Shown one piece after another: positions 34,083-46,369 of a DNA stretch of 64,000 nucleotides. Within the stretch, counting starts at the first letter, position 1; every line of letters starts with the position of its first letter. The stretch covers positions 22,599,107 to 22,663,106 of the forward strand of contig NC_084802.1 of NCBI RefSeq assembly GCF_963169125.1, in the 5' to 3' direction. The notes under the pieces were generated by a model. It was not told the origin of the DNA. It saw nothing but the letters and a program-made list of their open reading frames with translations, and made no database searches. This DNA comes from Humulus lupulus (lineage: Eukaryota; Streptophyta; Magnoliopsida; Rosales; Cannabaceae). The position numbers and the translations under genes were made by a program.

Positions 34083-37000
34083 AGGTCTGAATAAGAAGAA
34101 TAAGCAGATGCTGATTTTGGATGTTTGTAGATTGAATAAAGTTGGCATTGGGGCTTTAATTGAAAATAAAGGATGTAATGTGTTCTACTTTTTCTGGTTG
34201 GAACTATTATAGTAGTTTGTGCTTGGAGGGTCGAATATTATTGATTTGGAAAGTTCAGCTAGTTAATATTGATGTCATTCGGGAGAGTGACCAGTTTTTA
34301 CATAGTAGAGTTAGAATTTGCATTAAAAACCAAGATTTTTGTCTTACCATTGTGTATGGCTCTAACAGTTTGGAGGCTAGGAGGACTTTATGGTATGATT
34401 TAGCTAACTTGCAGTTACCTATAAAACCTTGGATCATCTTGGGGGACTTCAATGTTGTCTTTGACATTGCTGATAGACTTGGTGGGGGGCCTATCTCAGT
34501 GAAGGAAATGGAGGATGCTCGGCAGTGGCAAGCTCTTGGTTTGGTTGATGAAATGAAGATCATGGGGCCAATTTATACTTGGTCTAATAATCAAGAAGGG
34601 GGGTCTCGAATTTTCTCTAAGTTGGACAGGGTATTTACTAATGAGGATTGGATGGATTCCTTCCCGTTGGCTACTACCTTTTCTCAATGGGAGGTGATTT
34701 CAGATCATAGTTTTATTCTTATCAAGCAAGTAGAAGTCAGGAGGATGGGGGTGAAGCCGTTTCATTTCTATAACATGTGGTTTACTCATGCTAAATTCAG
34801 GGAGACGGTTTTAGCTAGCTGGACTTAGCCTTTATTTTTTGTGGGTCGTGGCTTGGAGAGTATTTTTTGGAAGCTCACTCATCTTAAACATGTTCTGAAG
34901 AATTTTAATTTGAGGGCTATGGGAGATGTTGTCTGTAACTATGAGAGAAGCAAATCTAATTTTCAGCAGGTCCAAACCAACCTTCATTCTGATCCTAATA
35001 ATAATCATTTGCATTCTGCGGAAAGAGAAGCTCATTTGGAGTTTAGTAGACAGGAGAAGATCTATGAAAGTTTTATTCACCAAAAGAGTAAAATTACTTG
35101 GCTTCGTTTTGGGGATGAAAACTCCTCCTTTTTTCATGCTAATCTGAAGAAAAGGAAAGCTGCCAATCGGATTGTTTCTTACATTTATGTTGATGGTAAG
35201 CTTGTGGATGATTATGAGGAGGTTATTCATCATTTTCTCCAGCATTTTAAGAGTTACTTGGGTTGCGCTAGTAAGGCTACTGGTTGTATTGACCCTCACA
35301 GTATTGATTATGGTCCAGTTTTGGGTTTTGATGCCCAGTTGGATTTAATCAAACCTTTCTCCCCTCAAGATGTTAAATCAACTTTATTTAGTATACACTC
35401 GATAAAGAGCCCAGGTCCTGATGGTTATGGGGCTGGTTTTTCAAAGCTTTGTGGAAGGATATAGGCAAGGAAGTGTCTATGGCTGTTCTGGACTTCTTTG
35501 AATCAGGTAGCATCCCTCACTCACTGAATGATACCATTATTTCGCTTATTTCTAAGGTGGATCAACCGACTAATGTAGCTGATTTCAGACCTATAGCTTG
35601 TTGCACCACTATATATAAATGCATCTCTAAAATGATTTGTGGTCGGCTTGCTACAGTTCTCCCTTCATTGATTAATCAAAATCAAGGTGCTTTTATAAAA
35701 CATAGATCGCTTGCTTACAATGTCCTCATCTTTCAAGATTTAATTAAGGGGTACAATAGGAAAAACAGTTCTCATCGGTGTGCGATGAAGATTGATATTA
35801 GGAAAGCTTATGATTCTATTGACTGGGATTTCTTGGAGAAATTATTAAAAGCTCTTTGTTTTCCTGGTAGATTCATAAAATGGATTATGGTGTGCTTGAG
35901 GGGTACATCTTATTCTTTGGTGATGAATGGTAGAATTCAAGGGCATTTTAAGGGAGGAAAAGAGCTTAGACAAGGAGATCCAATCTCTCCTATGCTCTTT
36001 GTAATTGTGATGGATTATCTCACCCAGATGTTGATTAAAGCTTTCAGGTTTCACCCTTTGTGTAAATCTCTTAATCTTGTTAGTCTTTGCTTTGCTGATG
36101 ATCTTCTTATTTTTTGCAAAGCTAACACTAATTCTGTGCAAATCCTACAAAGGGCGTTTTCTGAGTTTAGTTCTTCTTCGGGCTTGACTATCAACAAAAA
36201 TAAATCTCACATCTATTTTGGGGGGTTGTCAGCTGCTGATAAAGCTCATGTTCTGGAGTGTTCTAATCTGGTTGAAGGCTCCTTTCCGCTGAAGTATCTT
36301 GGTGTTCCTCTGAGACCAACCAAATGGAAGGCAACCGACTGTGATATTATTCTCAAGAAGATTAGGTTGCGTCTGAATGTCTGAGCTAGTCGTCACCTTT
36401 CTTATGTTGTTCAGGTTCAGCTAGTTCACTCAGTTTTGTTGGGGATTCGCAACTGTTGGATGAGTATTTTTCTGTTGCCTCAGAGTGTAGTTAGAGACAT
36501 TGATCGGCTTTGTAGAAGTTTCCTTTGGGGAGAGAAGGGTTCCTGTAGTAAATTTCATCTTACTCCTTGGGAGCAAGTGTGTCGTCCGAGGGCTGGGTTT
36601 TAGAGAGGGGCCAGCTTGGAATAAGATTTTGCTTGCTAAGTACATTTGGGCTATTTCTTCAAAGCAGGATCAACTTTGGGTGAAATGGGTGAACTGTATC
36701 TACTTAAAAGGGACTTACCTTTGGGACAATATGTTAAAGCAAGATTCTAGTTGGTATTGGCGGAAACTCATTAAGCTTTGTAGGTCTTTGTCTAGCAATG
36801 TTTTGGAGACTGCTGTGGTGAATGGTAAGCTTCATTTGGGCAAACTTTATTCTCAGCTTCTTCCTTGCGAACAGGTTGTTTATGAGAGAGTTGTTTGGTG
36901 CAAACTTTCAGCTCCAAAACATAGGTTTATTTTGTGGCAAGCTGTTAATAATCATCTTCTAACTAGAGACTTGCTCCATTACTGTCACTTGAATGTTCCC

Positions 37001-37384
37001 TCTCTGTTATGCCCGGTTTGTGCTCAGGTTGAAGAAAGCCATTCCCACTTATTTTTTTATTGTATATTCTCCAAAAGGGTCATGCAGAAAGTTTATGGTT
37101 GGCTGGATAAGGTGATTTGGCCTGAGAAGTTTGAGGATTGGCTTGTGTGGTTGGCTGGTCGCAGGAGAGGTTAGGTGTACCATGTGGTGGCTGCAGCTCT
37201 TGCTGCTTCTACCTATTTTCTTTGGTTAAATAGGAACCATTGCTGCTTTGATAATAGCTGCTTTACTGTCTCTAAAATTGATAGCTTGATTAGGTTTTCT
37301 GTAAAAACTAGAGTGCTTGACATTAATTCTAGGAAGTTTTCTTCTAGAGAGAGGCAAATGTTTGAGTTCGTTTATTACTTGTAA
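34048..37384 (+). pseudogene. ORF2 of LINE 2 (endonuclease and reverse transcriptase), broken
   Basis: Starts at ATG 34048 with LSWNVRGLNKKNKQ. Endonuclease motifs are GDFNVVFD and SDHS; reverse transcriptase spans about 35500-36300 with DFRPIACC, MKIDIRKAYDSIDW, RQGDPISPML and catalytic FADD; a zf-RVT follows with CPVCAQVEESHSH. Breaks: a frameshift near 34165, TAG at 34826, a frameshift near 35450, TGA at 36382, a frameshift (possibly with a small deletion) near 36600, and TAG at 37172. The end is at TAA 37382. There is no C-terminal RNase H, unlike the LINE at 10769-16316, so two L1 sublineages are represented here. Confidence 0.88.
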
Positions 37385-37593
37385 TCTGTTGGGGGAGTTT
37401 CTGCTCTTGCCTTTTGTTGTTCCTTGGTTGTTTGATCAAAAAAGTTTTTCTTCCTAAACAAAAAAAAAATCTTCGACATTGTAACTTTTCACATCATCTT
37501 TGACAAAATGTTATGAAATAGTTTTTATCATATATATATTTTTTAAGCTATTCTATGTTGAAAAGTAATAAGAAAAATGATTTTGCTTTACGT

Positions 37594-38374
37594 TGTAGGA
37601 TTTTTGTCAAAACTCTTATGTTTTGACAAAAATTGTTACGAAAACTCATAGTTTGAAAATTGTTTGAAATTCGTTCGAGTTTGAATTAGGTTCAAACTGT
37701 TGACCCAAAATTCCATGAACGAAAATTATAGGAGAGAATTAAAGGAGAATGAGACAACTAGAATTTTTACAATATTTTACATGGTTAATGATGTTTTACG
37801 TGATTTAGTGATAAATTCCACCTAATCTACGAAGAGTTACAACTATGGAGTTATTTCTTTATAGTTTCAATACAATTTACAGATGAAAATAATCATAAAA
37901 CAAGTCTTATTTATAGAGGACCTATTCAAATTTGAAAATATAATTAAATATAATTATTTAAATGTTAAAATATATTCGGTTCCTTAAAAACTGGAACCGA
38001 ATAACTACTCAAATAGATATTAATTTGAATTATTGTCGAGTCATGCACGCGCTCAAATTGAATGTCTAATATCGAGCCCATCTTCATCGAGGTGACAGTT
38101 CTGTACCAAAATTATTAACTAGACCACATCTCGACCTGATGTCAGCCGAGCTGTCTTCATGCTTTGATGCGAGTTGTTAAGCATATCATGAGTAAACCTC
38201 ATAAATATTAACATTCTTATTCCAACATCCGACCAATTATACCACGAGTTCATATTTAGCATCATCCTAATTTGATTTAGTTATTTATATACTTTCTCAT
38301 TTTTCAAGCCAATCCCGAGCTAAACTTTTATTACGTCCTTTGAGCTGAATATGCTGCTCAGAAATTGGGTACAA
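37594..38374 (-). repeat. Possible degraded LTR, reverse orientation
   Basis: On the minus strand the block begins TGTTGTACCCAATTTC and ends near AATCCTACA. Read on the plus strand, its TTTACxTGxTTxAG and TCTACGAAGAG words resemble the LTR at 50576-51400 in the same relative place. No target duplication was found and identity is low, so this is tentative. Confidence 0.3.
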
Positions 38375-39910
38375 CACAAACAATGTTATTACTAACCAAG
38401 TTCGAAAATCATTCGAACAAAAAAAACTCTAAAATAAAGGATCAACTCAATACAAAATTATTTTTCTCGTTTTTTTTTCAGCACAAGACTATTCGGGATA
38501 AAAAAAAGTTTTTATAGTACTTTTTATGTATAATTTTCTTTATATTTTAGTCATTTAGTTTTATATTTATACTAATGTCTCCTTCACATATTGTAATTTC
38601 TATCACATAACCATACTGTGTGTGCACCTACAATTTGAGAATGAATGGCCTTCATTGTTCACCGATATGCATGGTGATGGTATGCAACAGTTCCATGTTA
38701 ACTTGAATGGGATTTACCAAGAACAAGTTTAACTAACTAGTTGAGTTTGATCAGAGGAAAGTAACAAAGGAGACCTTACATACATTTTATTAGAAACAGC
38801 AAATGAAGTGTAGTTTGCTCCTTGTAAATGTACTTAGCTTGAATTTAATGCTGCTGTTGATTTAACCACTCCACTTTTGTTTAATGTAGCGACTGTTTTT
38901 ACTATGTTTGCCTGAGAAATGTGTTCGTTTATGTTTATTTATAACTATTCCACTAGATTAATTTACATATGTGTTTTCAATGCACACTTTGTGATTCTCT
39001 CTCTCTCTCAGTGTTTAACCGATGGGAAAGTCCAAACATTATGGCTTCAATTGAATTTGAGGATTTTAGGAAAACGTAGTAAATCACTCACTACATTAAA
39101 CAAAATTCAAATATCTGTTAATGTGGTATTTTGCATTGTAGCAGAGAGAAACAGTGAGTAACAATTTGTTATTTGAACCCCTATTGCAAGCTTATTAGTT
39201 TTGTAATAACAACATAACATCCAGCTAGTTTTCCGTTCTATGCTTTCCAAACAAAGAGTAATAGTAAGCCCTTTTATATATGTCTTGCTTTCCTATTCTG
39301 AAAATCTACGCAGGAAACAACATTGGAAACGTCGAAAGATGATAGAGGCTGCTGCTAAATCATATTATTTAACAACAATTTTTCGCACAATTTATTAATG
39401 ACTTTTGTTTGGTTTTCCAGGTGGGTAACATGGTACCTTACCAGCTCCAAACAAGATTCGATTCGAGTAAACAACAGATACCGGTTTATGTGTTGTATAT
39501 AGTATCCAAAAGGCTAATATGTTGATAAACAGACCCTGATGTAAGAATGATAATCTGACGAAAGGAGAAGATTTTTGCAAATAACATCTTGGAATCATTT
39601 TCATCTTTCATTTTTGTTTTGAACACATATAAAAGAAGATTGTTCCTAAGTAAACATCAACTTCTCCAGATAGTTGTTATTCAGTACTTGGTTCTCTAAC
39701 CCTTTTTTTTTTTTTTTAAATTTGACATCTTTCGTGGGTTGTAAAAACAATCACTTAGTACTGATAAGGCTATGTTGGGAGAATTGACAGAAGTTTTGAT
39801 GTTGGAGTCTGAAATCTAAAAGAAAAAAAAAAAGTCAAAAGCCAAAGTAATTGGGGATCATGTCAGCACTAACCAAAGAAACTTTTGTATTAATAAGAAA
39901 AATTACAAAG
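38375..39910. other. Intergenic spacer
   Basis: AT-rich, with a short CT microsatellite (about 38996-39008) and a poly-T run at 39703-39717. A few short open stretches are present but none has gene-like structure. Confidence 0.5.
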
Positions 39911-40393
39911 TTATAGAAGAGTGATGAGAATGAAAATAAGTAGAGCAGCGATGAGAGAGTACTTAACAGCAGCAAGAAGAATGGCTAGGGAGATGAACAA
40001 GAGCTGCCATAGTACCTGAACGCTTGCCCATGTCAGCAGCCCCGTTAATCCGACGGCCAATATGTTATCGGGATCAGGGCTCAACACTAGATCTCCCCAT
40101 CTTATACCGCTGAATATAGTCCGGCGATTCTCCTTCCCCGATTCATCACCATCATCATCGCTGATTCCTCCTTTATTGGCTCCGTCATTTTCTTCTCTCT
40201 CGCTTGAATCTTTCTTCAACTCTTTGTCATTTTTGTTTGCAAATGCCACCAGTGTTGTGGGTCTTCTTCTTCTTCGGTTTTCGTTGTGGAAATCAAGATT
40301 ACCTCTGTGTGGAAGTTTAGAAAGAGATGGTCTTAGTCCTGAGGGTATCGGGAAATGTGTTGTTGGAATGAGGCGGGCGGTGAGGCCTAACAT
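39911..40393 (-). CDS. Predicted plastid-targeted membrane protein, 160 residues, function unknown
   Basis: Translation is taken from the second ATG at 40393 (MLGLTARLIPTTHFPIPSGL), because the following residues look like a chloroplast transit peptide: few acidic residues, rich in S, T, R and P. The in-frame ATG at 40411 would add only six residues. A charged linker (KNDKELKKDSSEREEND, then a DDDGDES stretch) follows, then a conserved-looking segment GIRWGDLVLSPDPDNILAVG. The C-terminal 55 residues form two hydrophobic helices (about 108-129 and 131-159) ending at the C-terminus. This suggests a small thylakoid or envelope protein with a stromal acidic region. It resembles uncharacterised conserved plant proteins; no function can be assigned. 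Single coding exon. Confidence 0.8.
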   Translation of the reverse strand: MLGLTARLIPTTHFPIPSGLRPSLSKLPHRGNLDFHNENRRRRRPTTLVAFANKNDKELKKDSSEREENDGANKGGISDDDGDESGKENRRTIFSGIRWGDLVLSPDPDNILAVGLTGLLTWASVQVLWQLLFISLAILLAAVKYSLIAALLIFILITLL

Positions 40394-40422
40394 TTTATGG
40401 TAAAATGACAAAGAAGAAACTT

Positions 40423-41445
40423 TCTAAAAATCCAACAAACCAAATATAACTATCATAAAAATTCCTAGTGAAGAAGATAGTCACTCAATTCTGATATCAC
40501 CAATACCAGCCACTATTTCTACAAAATTGAAAACAAAATTAGTATTAATATAAAGATAAAACATTTATAGCCTTGTTCATGTAAAAACAGGGTAAATACT
40601 TCATCTGATGATTGTAAATAGAACTAGATAGATGCTAAATGACAGGATACGTTCATCAAAAAGTAAAAGTACTATGCAACAATTACTGAACACAGATACA
40701 TACAAATATATAGCACAATCAATGGTTTGGCTTTAATTAGAAAATCATACCTAAATGACAATTCTTCATGGGTATTCAAACTAAGCTTATTCAATTGGAA
40801 ATATTTTCAATACACCATAAGGAAATAGCTCGGTGGTTATAGATGATAGATAACAATATAAACTCTTAATTCAGCTAAGAAAATAACAATAAGATAAATA
40901 CACAACCCTGCAACAAGATAATCAATCTGCGTTCACAACATTTTATACAAGAACATCAAAAGAAATATAACACGCGTATATATAACAATCTTTCAGCACA
41001 ATCATTTACTTTTCCATGTGCATGTTTTTTTTTCTCCCTAAACTCCTTTTCCAAATTCTCAATACTACGGGCAAACCAACGTCAAATGAAAGCATTAATC
41101 CTAAATAAGAAGCCAAAAAAAAATGGTAATAATCCTTGATTATCATCAATCTGTGACAGAAGGAAAGAATCAGTGAAGTGAGAACATTAGAGAAAGAACC
41201 CAAATTCCCACTCAGTCCAGTCCCAATTGAACATACAAAAAGATGTTTTAAACTTCAGAAACAAATAAAATAAAAGACCTTAATTGCCACTGGCAACAAT
41301 CAGACTAGATTTACACCTCAAAACTCATACCAACACATCACACTATATCAACAAGAACAAGAATCTGATGATGAATAATAAGAATGGAGAATCGTTACCT
41401 TATGGGATTTTTGGGGATTGAAAGTTCTTAGAAACCCTAGATGAA
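40423..41445 (-). other. Probable 5' UTR intron and leader exon of the membrane-protein gene, with telo-box
   Basis: On the minus strand an AAG-GTAACG donor lies at 41399/41398 and a TTTTTAG acceptor before 40423, defining a 0.97-kb leader intron. The leader exon contains the complement of AAACCCTA (41432-41439), a telo-box found near start sites of many plant housekeeping and plastid-protein genes. No transcript evidence. Confidence 0.38.
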
Positions 41446-41640
41446 AATTGGGCAAAATTGTATGTATTAATGTAAATGCAATCCACGATTAGCTAAAATC
41501 ATTATGAGAAGTAAGAACACACATTAAACTTTTTGTTTAATATCTTGTTAAAACATCATCCGATACAAATAAATAAATAAATAAGGAGAATCGAACCACA
41601 ATAGAAGCAGAGAAACACACAAGCCATTCTCAGAGGTAAA

Positions 41641-41844
41641 TTAAACAAAACGAAGAAGAAGATCAAGCAAAAAAGCTAAACTGAAAATCGTTCTTGGCGA
41701 TGAGGGGGTCACCTGAGAGAAGCCAGGGGCTGGCGGCTGAGATGGAGACGGAGGTGCGGCTGAGACGGAGACGGAGACGGAGGCGGGGGTGTATGGTGCG
41801 AGGAGAGAGGCAGAGAGAGGTGAGGGACTTGGGGATTGAGACAT
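41641..41844 (-). CDS. Short S/P-rich ORF upstream of the membrane-protein gene, doubtful
   Basis: 67 codons beginning MSQSPSPSPLSASLL, with a VSVSVS stretch encoded by a CCGTCT-type microsatellite. A GTGACC donor-like sequence follows CAG at 41713. It could be an alternative first exon or upstream ORF of the neighbouring gene, or just a CT-rich promoter-proximal stretch. No domain is recognised. Confidence 0.22.
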   Translation of the reverse strand: MSQSPSPSPLSASLLAPYTPASVSVSVSAAPPSPSQPPAPGFSQVTPSSPRTIFSLAFLLDLLLRFV

Positions 41845-41859
41845 TGTAACATTTGTGTT

Positions 41860-42817
41860 GTGCGTTTTTCTTCTACATTCTTTTTTGTTTTTCTTGAAAA
41901 GGTTTCAACGTTCAGTGAACACCAATAGTGTTAAAATAAAATGTGTTAGAGAGAGAAAGAGAGAGGGACTTTGGTTTTTTTTTTTTTTTTTAAAATTTAG
42001 TGTGTGCATTTCCATATTACAATATCATATTAACCAATAATATTTTTATAAAAATATTAATTTTTTTATAATAGTGTACTATTGTATTAGTCCCTTTGTT
42101 TCGAATTCATGGTGTAATTAATTATACTCTAGTGATAATTACATATCAATTTATATTGTAATGTTTGGCACGATGATTAATAATTAAACATTAAAATATT
42201 ATGTAATAATTATTATTTAAAAATATTAGTAATTATACTATGTAATTATATTCAATTTTTATGGGTCTCATAAAAATTAGAAAGTATAATTAAGAATTGA
42301 AATATTTTAATTACCTCTAATTATATAATTAATGTGTAATTATCTAATTAAATAATATGTCAAATCTAATCATTATCTCCAGTTATTATTAATTACAATT
42401 ATAAGGTGTTTTCCAAACACACACCCAAAATAATAAAAAATTTGCATGTGGCAACATTTTTTCTAACTTAATTACAAAAATGTCATTGTTTATTTAATTT
42501 ACATTTTTATAGTTTTTTATATATAGTTTTCTTAAATAATATAATGTTTTAAAAGAGAAAAAATATTGTTACTACTTTATTTTTTACGGATATCTTTCCC
42601 CTCTCTACATTTTTTCACTTTTTTTTACCTTTCTTTCTCTCTTTTCCTTAATTTCAAAAATATTTTTCTGACTCATCGTTTGTCGATTAGGCTCGAGAGT
42701 ATTACCATCGCAACCTTCTCCTCAATGTGATCATTTTAATATATGGAAAGTATATATTTTTTTACCGTCATCAGAGAAAATGAACATAATAAAAAACAAA
42801 TTTTTAGTTTCTGTTTT
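41860..42817. other. AT-rich intergenic spacer
   Basis: No coding region is seen; many AATTAC/GTAATTA words occur between 42110 and 42420 without a clear unit. Confidence 0.5.
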
Positions 42818-43754
42818 GAGTAAATAGCACTTGGAGTCTTCATATTTTACCAATTGTATCACTTAGGTCTTCATTTTTTTTTGTAGCAATTAAATCCCAA
42901 CATTTGCTTTATAACTCACATAGGTCCTCAAAGTTATATTTTATTAAATAAATCCTAATTTATAAGAGTAAAATAAGATTTAAAAAAAATAACATCTATT
43001 TTTTTTTTTATCTTTATTACCAAATATTTTTTTTTAATTGACCTAAATATTCTCTTGAAATATTAAGAAATAATATAAAAAATACATTCTATCATACTTC
43101 TAAAATATTTAATATATTAATTAGTTTATTATTTTTAATAAAACGTTTATATACTTTAAATTTTACAAACATAAAAATTATTAAGGGTGTCTCTATCTAT
43201 ATCTTAATATTTTCTCACCATACACATTTCTATTTAAACTCCTCATAAATTGTTAAAAATTATTTCCACTTTTATAATTTATTGCTTAAAATTGGAAAAA
43301 AAATTAACAATTTATGAGGAATTTAAATACGTATGTGAGAAAAAAAATGATGTTATAGATAAAAACACCTTTAATAAATTTCATGCTTCTAAAATTTAAA
43401 ATATGTAAAAAAAATTTATTAAAAATGATAAAATAATTGATATATTATATATTTAGAGTATAATAAAAAATATTTTATTATTATTATTTCTTTATATTTC
43501 AAAAGAATATTTAGGTCAATTACCAAAAATAACATAATTTATAATAATTAATTAATAAAGAAGGGTTTGAGGAGAAAAAAAATTGTTAAAATCTTATTTT
43601 ACCCTTATAAATTATGATTTATTTAATAAAATATAACTTTGGGGACCTAAGTGAGCCAAAAAATAAACGTTGGGGATCTAATTGCTATAAAATAAATGTT
43701 AGGGACCTAAGTGATATAACTGGTCAAGTTTGGGACCCCAAGTGTTATTTACCC
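42818..43754. mobile_element. Long foldback element, 0.94 kb, MULE-type MITE
   Basis: The left arm starts GAGTAAATAGCACTTGGAGTC and the right arm ends with the inverse of GGGTAAATAACACTTGGGGTC. The arms stay complementary for about 200 bp (shared words ATCACTTAGGTC, TAGCAATTA, AAAGTTATATTTTATTAAAT, AAAATAAGATTTT), with weaker complementarity further in. Flanks TTCTGTTTT and TTCCTTTTT match at 7 of 9 positions, consistent with the 9-bp duplication of Mutator-like elements. No transposase. Confidence 0.82.
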
Positions 43755-45004
43755 TTCCTTTTTTATATATCTATTAACAAAAATGTAACTAAATTTTAAA
43801 GTTAAACAAAATTTATTATACCTAAATTTGTATTCTTGTTTTACATTTAAAATATACCATGTAATATTCTAAACAACTTTGAAGCTATTTTAGAAACATT
43901 TGAAGTAACTTTTTTAATATAGATTTTTAGGATATTATTTGGTAACTTTTAAATAGAGCATAAGATGATTTTTTTTGGTAACTCATTTGGTTGCTTTAAA
44001 TTTTTGGCATACCCAAAAAATTAGTCATATATCAAAAGATAACCAAATGATTTCTTAAATGATTTTAAAAGCAATAAAAATGTAGCGTTTAAAAGTAATT
44101 GTGCAGCATACTAAATAATATCATTTTATAATAAGATATTCATGGTAACGTGAAATTATAGGAGTAACGTTTATACTATATGATAACTAATTAATTTCTA
44201 AAATAAACTTGAATGTAATGTAAAAGTGTCTTAAATAATAAGACATGTAAATTACATGAGTGACTAAAAAAATATATTAAAAATTTTCATTTAAAACTTA
44301 ACGTGTAGTATACTAAATTAATTTTGATTAATAAACTATATGATAACTTATTATACTATATAACAACTTATTAATTTCTTAAATAAGTTTGAAGGTTACC
44401 AAAATGTATCTTAAATAATAAGATATCATAATATAACATAAAGATAAGTAATTGATATATTAGGATGTCTACAAATAAGTTTTGGAGGTAACCAAAAGAT
44501 ACTGAAATAATATGATCTAAACATAAAGCTTTTAAGAAGAAAAAAAAGTGACTAATTGGTATCTTATGGTATCATAAGCAGTCAAAAAGTAACTTTTTAC
44601 AATCCAGAAAAAACAAAAAAATTCAAGAAACAGGATTTCCCAATTTTTTTCAAAATATGGTATGTTATGCTTACATGGCACTGATATTTGTGTAAATAAT
44701 TAAATTGAATGTATTTTTAAATACTTTGGATTTTAGGTATATAAATGTAAAATTCCCAAAATAATTGGATGGAATAATTATATTGAATTTTAACTAATCG
44801 TCTTATCCAATTTTGATTTTGAAAATTTGGATTCAATCTAATTAAAATTAGATATTTTTTTTATAGATTATTTACACATTTTGCATTCCTTTAAATAAAG
44901 AAAATATAGATTTGAGGAGCCAATTTTCATTTTCATTATAATTGGACATGTTCTTTAATTGTTATGGGTCATGGCTAGTGGCGCATCAAATAAGACAACT
45001 TAAA
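43755..45004. other. AT-rich spacer with degenerate repeats
   Basis: Words such as CTTAAATAATAAGA, GGTAACCAAAA and AACTTATTAATTTCTTAAATAA recur (for example near 44185 and 44365) without a regular period. No gene seen. Confidence 0.45.
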
Positions 45005-45844
45005 TAGTAGTAATTTTTTTGGGAATTTTACAAAAAATACACTAAAAGTTAAAAAAAAAATATGAAAAATACAGTACATTACAAAAATATAAAATTTTTA
45101 GATAAAAACATAGAGGGGCAAAAATATAAATACAAAGTGGCAAAATTGTAAATGAAAATGGTAAAATACAATTTTTTGTAATCAACATTTACAAATTTGT
45201 AAATATCTATTACAAAATTGTAATATTTGTTACATATTTGTAAATAACATTTACAAAAAACAGTTATAGATTCGTAGATTTTTTTTGTAGATAAACTTAC
45301 AAACAAATTTGTAACTAATATTTTTTTTTATTTTTGTAAGAATAGTTTACAAATATAGTTTTACAACTAAGAAATATATTTTTGTAACTAATATTTAAAA
45401 AAATATTTTATAGTTAAGAAATCATAACCATAATATACATAAAAAATTATATTTTTCCATATTGTTACAATATTGTACCAAAAAATTACATGAACATTCA
45501 TATTTATGTTATACAACTTAAAAATACAAATTTAAGATATTCATTATTTATAAAAATACTTTTTTGAATACATATAATGGAGAAATACAATATTTTTTTA
45601 AACAAGTTTTACATTTTTGTAATAACAGTATACAAAATTAATTTCACAACCAAAAAGTTTATTTTTGTAACTAAGATTTACATAAATATTTATAAATTTA
45701 TTTAGCATGATTGTTACAAAAATTTATAAAATTAAGTTGTGAATTTAGTACATGTTTGTAACAAAAATTTATAAAACTAAGTTTCTTACTAAAAGATACT
45801 ATTTTATTTTGTAACTAATATACAAAAAATGTTAGATTGCACAA
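45005..45844. repeat. Degenerate GTAACTAA/TTTACAAA repeat block, piece 1
   Basis: Short words such as TTTGTAACTAA, ATTTACAAA, TTTGTAATA and TACAAAATTGTAA recur at irregular 40-80 bp spacing. The same composition continues at 49796-50570 and 51406-51720, so this was one block before the Harbinger element and the solo LTR landed in it. Confidence 0.6.
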
Positions 45845-45944
45845 GGGCAAGTCCAACCCACGGCATATACCATAGCATCCCCTCATATTTGCTGTTTTTT
45901 ACTCCTCCAACCCACGGCAATGGCAGCTGCATATATGCTGAATT

Positions 45945-45982
45945 GCTACAGTACCCCAGCATATATGCTGGGGTACTGTAGC
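45945..45982. repeat. Perfect 38-bp palindrome in the Harbinger left subterminal region
   Basis: The arm GCTACAGTACCCCAGCATA is followed immediately by its exact complement, centred between 45963 and 45964, with no loop. It lies 100 bp inside the left end. It could extrude as a cruciform or be a transposase-binding site; both are inference. Confidence 0.95.
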
Positions 45983-46369
45983 TACGGCATATATCTTTTT
46001 TTTTTTTTTTTTAATAATCTTATATATATATATTATTTAAGTTTAAAATTAATTTATTTTGATTAAGTTAAATTGTAAATGCTTAGATTAATTATTTTTT
46101 TGGAAGTTTTTAATTGCAATTTAGATATATCATAATTATATGTATTTTTTACACAATTTTAGTTAATTTTTATAATACACTCATAAAAAATAATAATTAA
46201 CATTGACATATAATTAAAGAAATACTTAACAAAATACAATTAAAACATTACAAATTTAAACATACATTCATTAAAAAAAAACATACATTATAAAGGTAAA
46301 ATGAAATACACCAAACATAAATCGGAAGCAATGACATAGATCTTAAAAAAAAGAAACTACGATAATAAT

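Larger units (their letters stand above)
32760..37466 (+). mobile_element. L1-type LINE 2, about 4.7 kb, inactivated
   Basis: Non-LTR retrotransposon with ORF1, ORF2 and an A-rich tail (37460-37469). Target duplications are AAATCTCCGACATTG at 32745-32759 and AAATCTTCGACATTG at 37467-37481 (one mismatch). It differs from the first LINE in lacking an RNase H domain. Multiple stops and frameshifts in both ORFs show it is older and dead. The leader before ORF1 is under 30 bp, so a slight 5' truncation is possible. Confidence 0.9.

Noticed and set aside
39001..39380. Possible exon remnants near AG-like sites around 39010 and 39313
   Set aside because: No consistent frame or recognisable peptide; only splice-like dinucleotides by chance.
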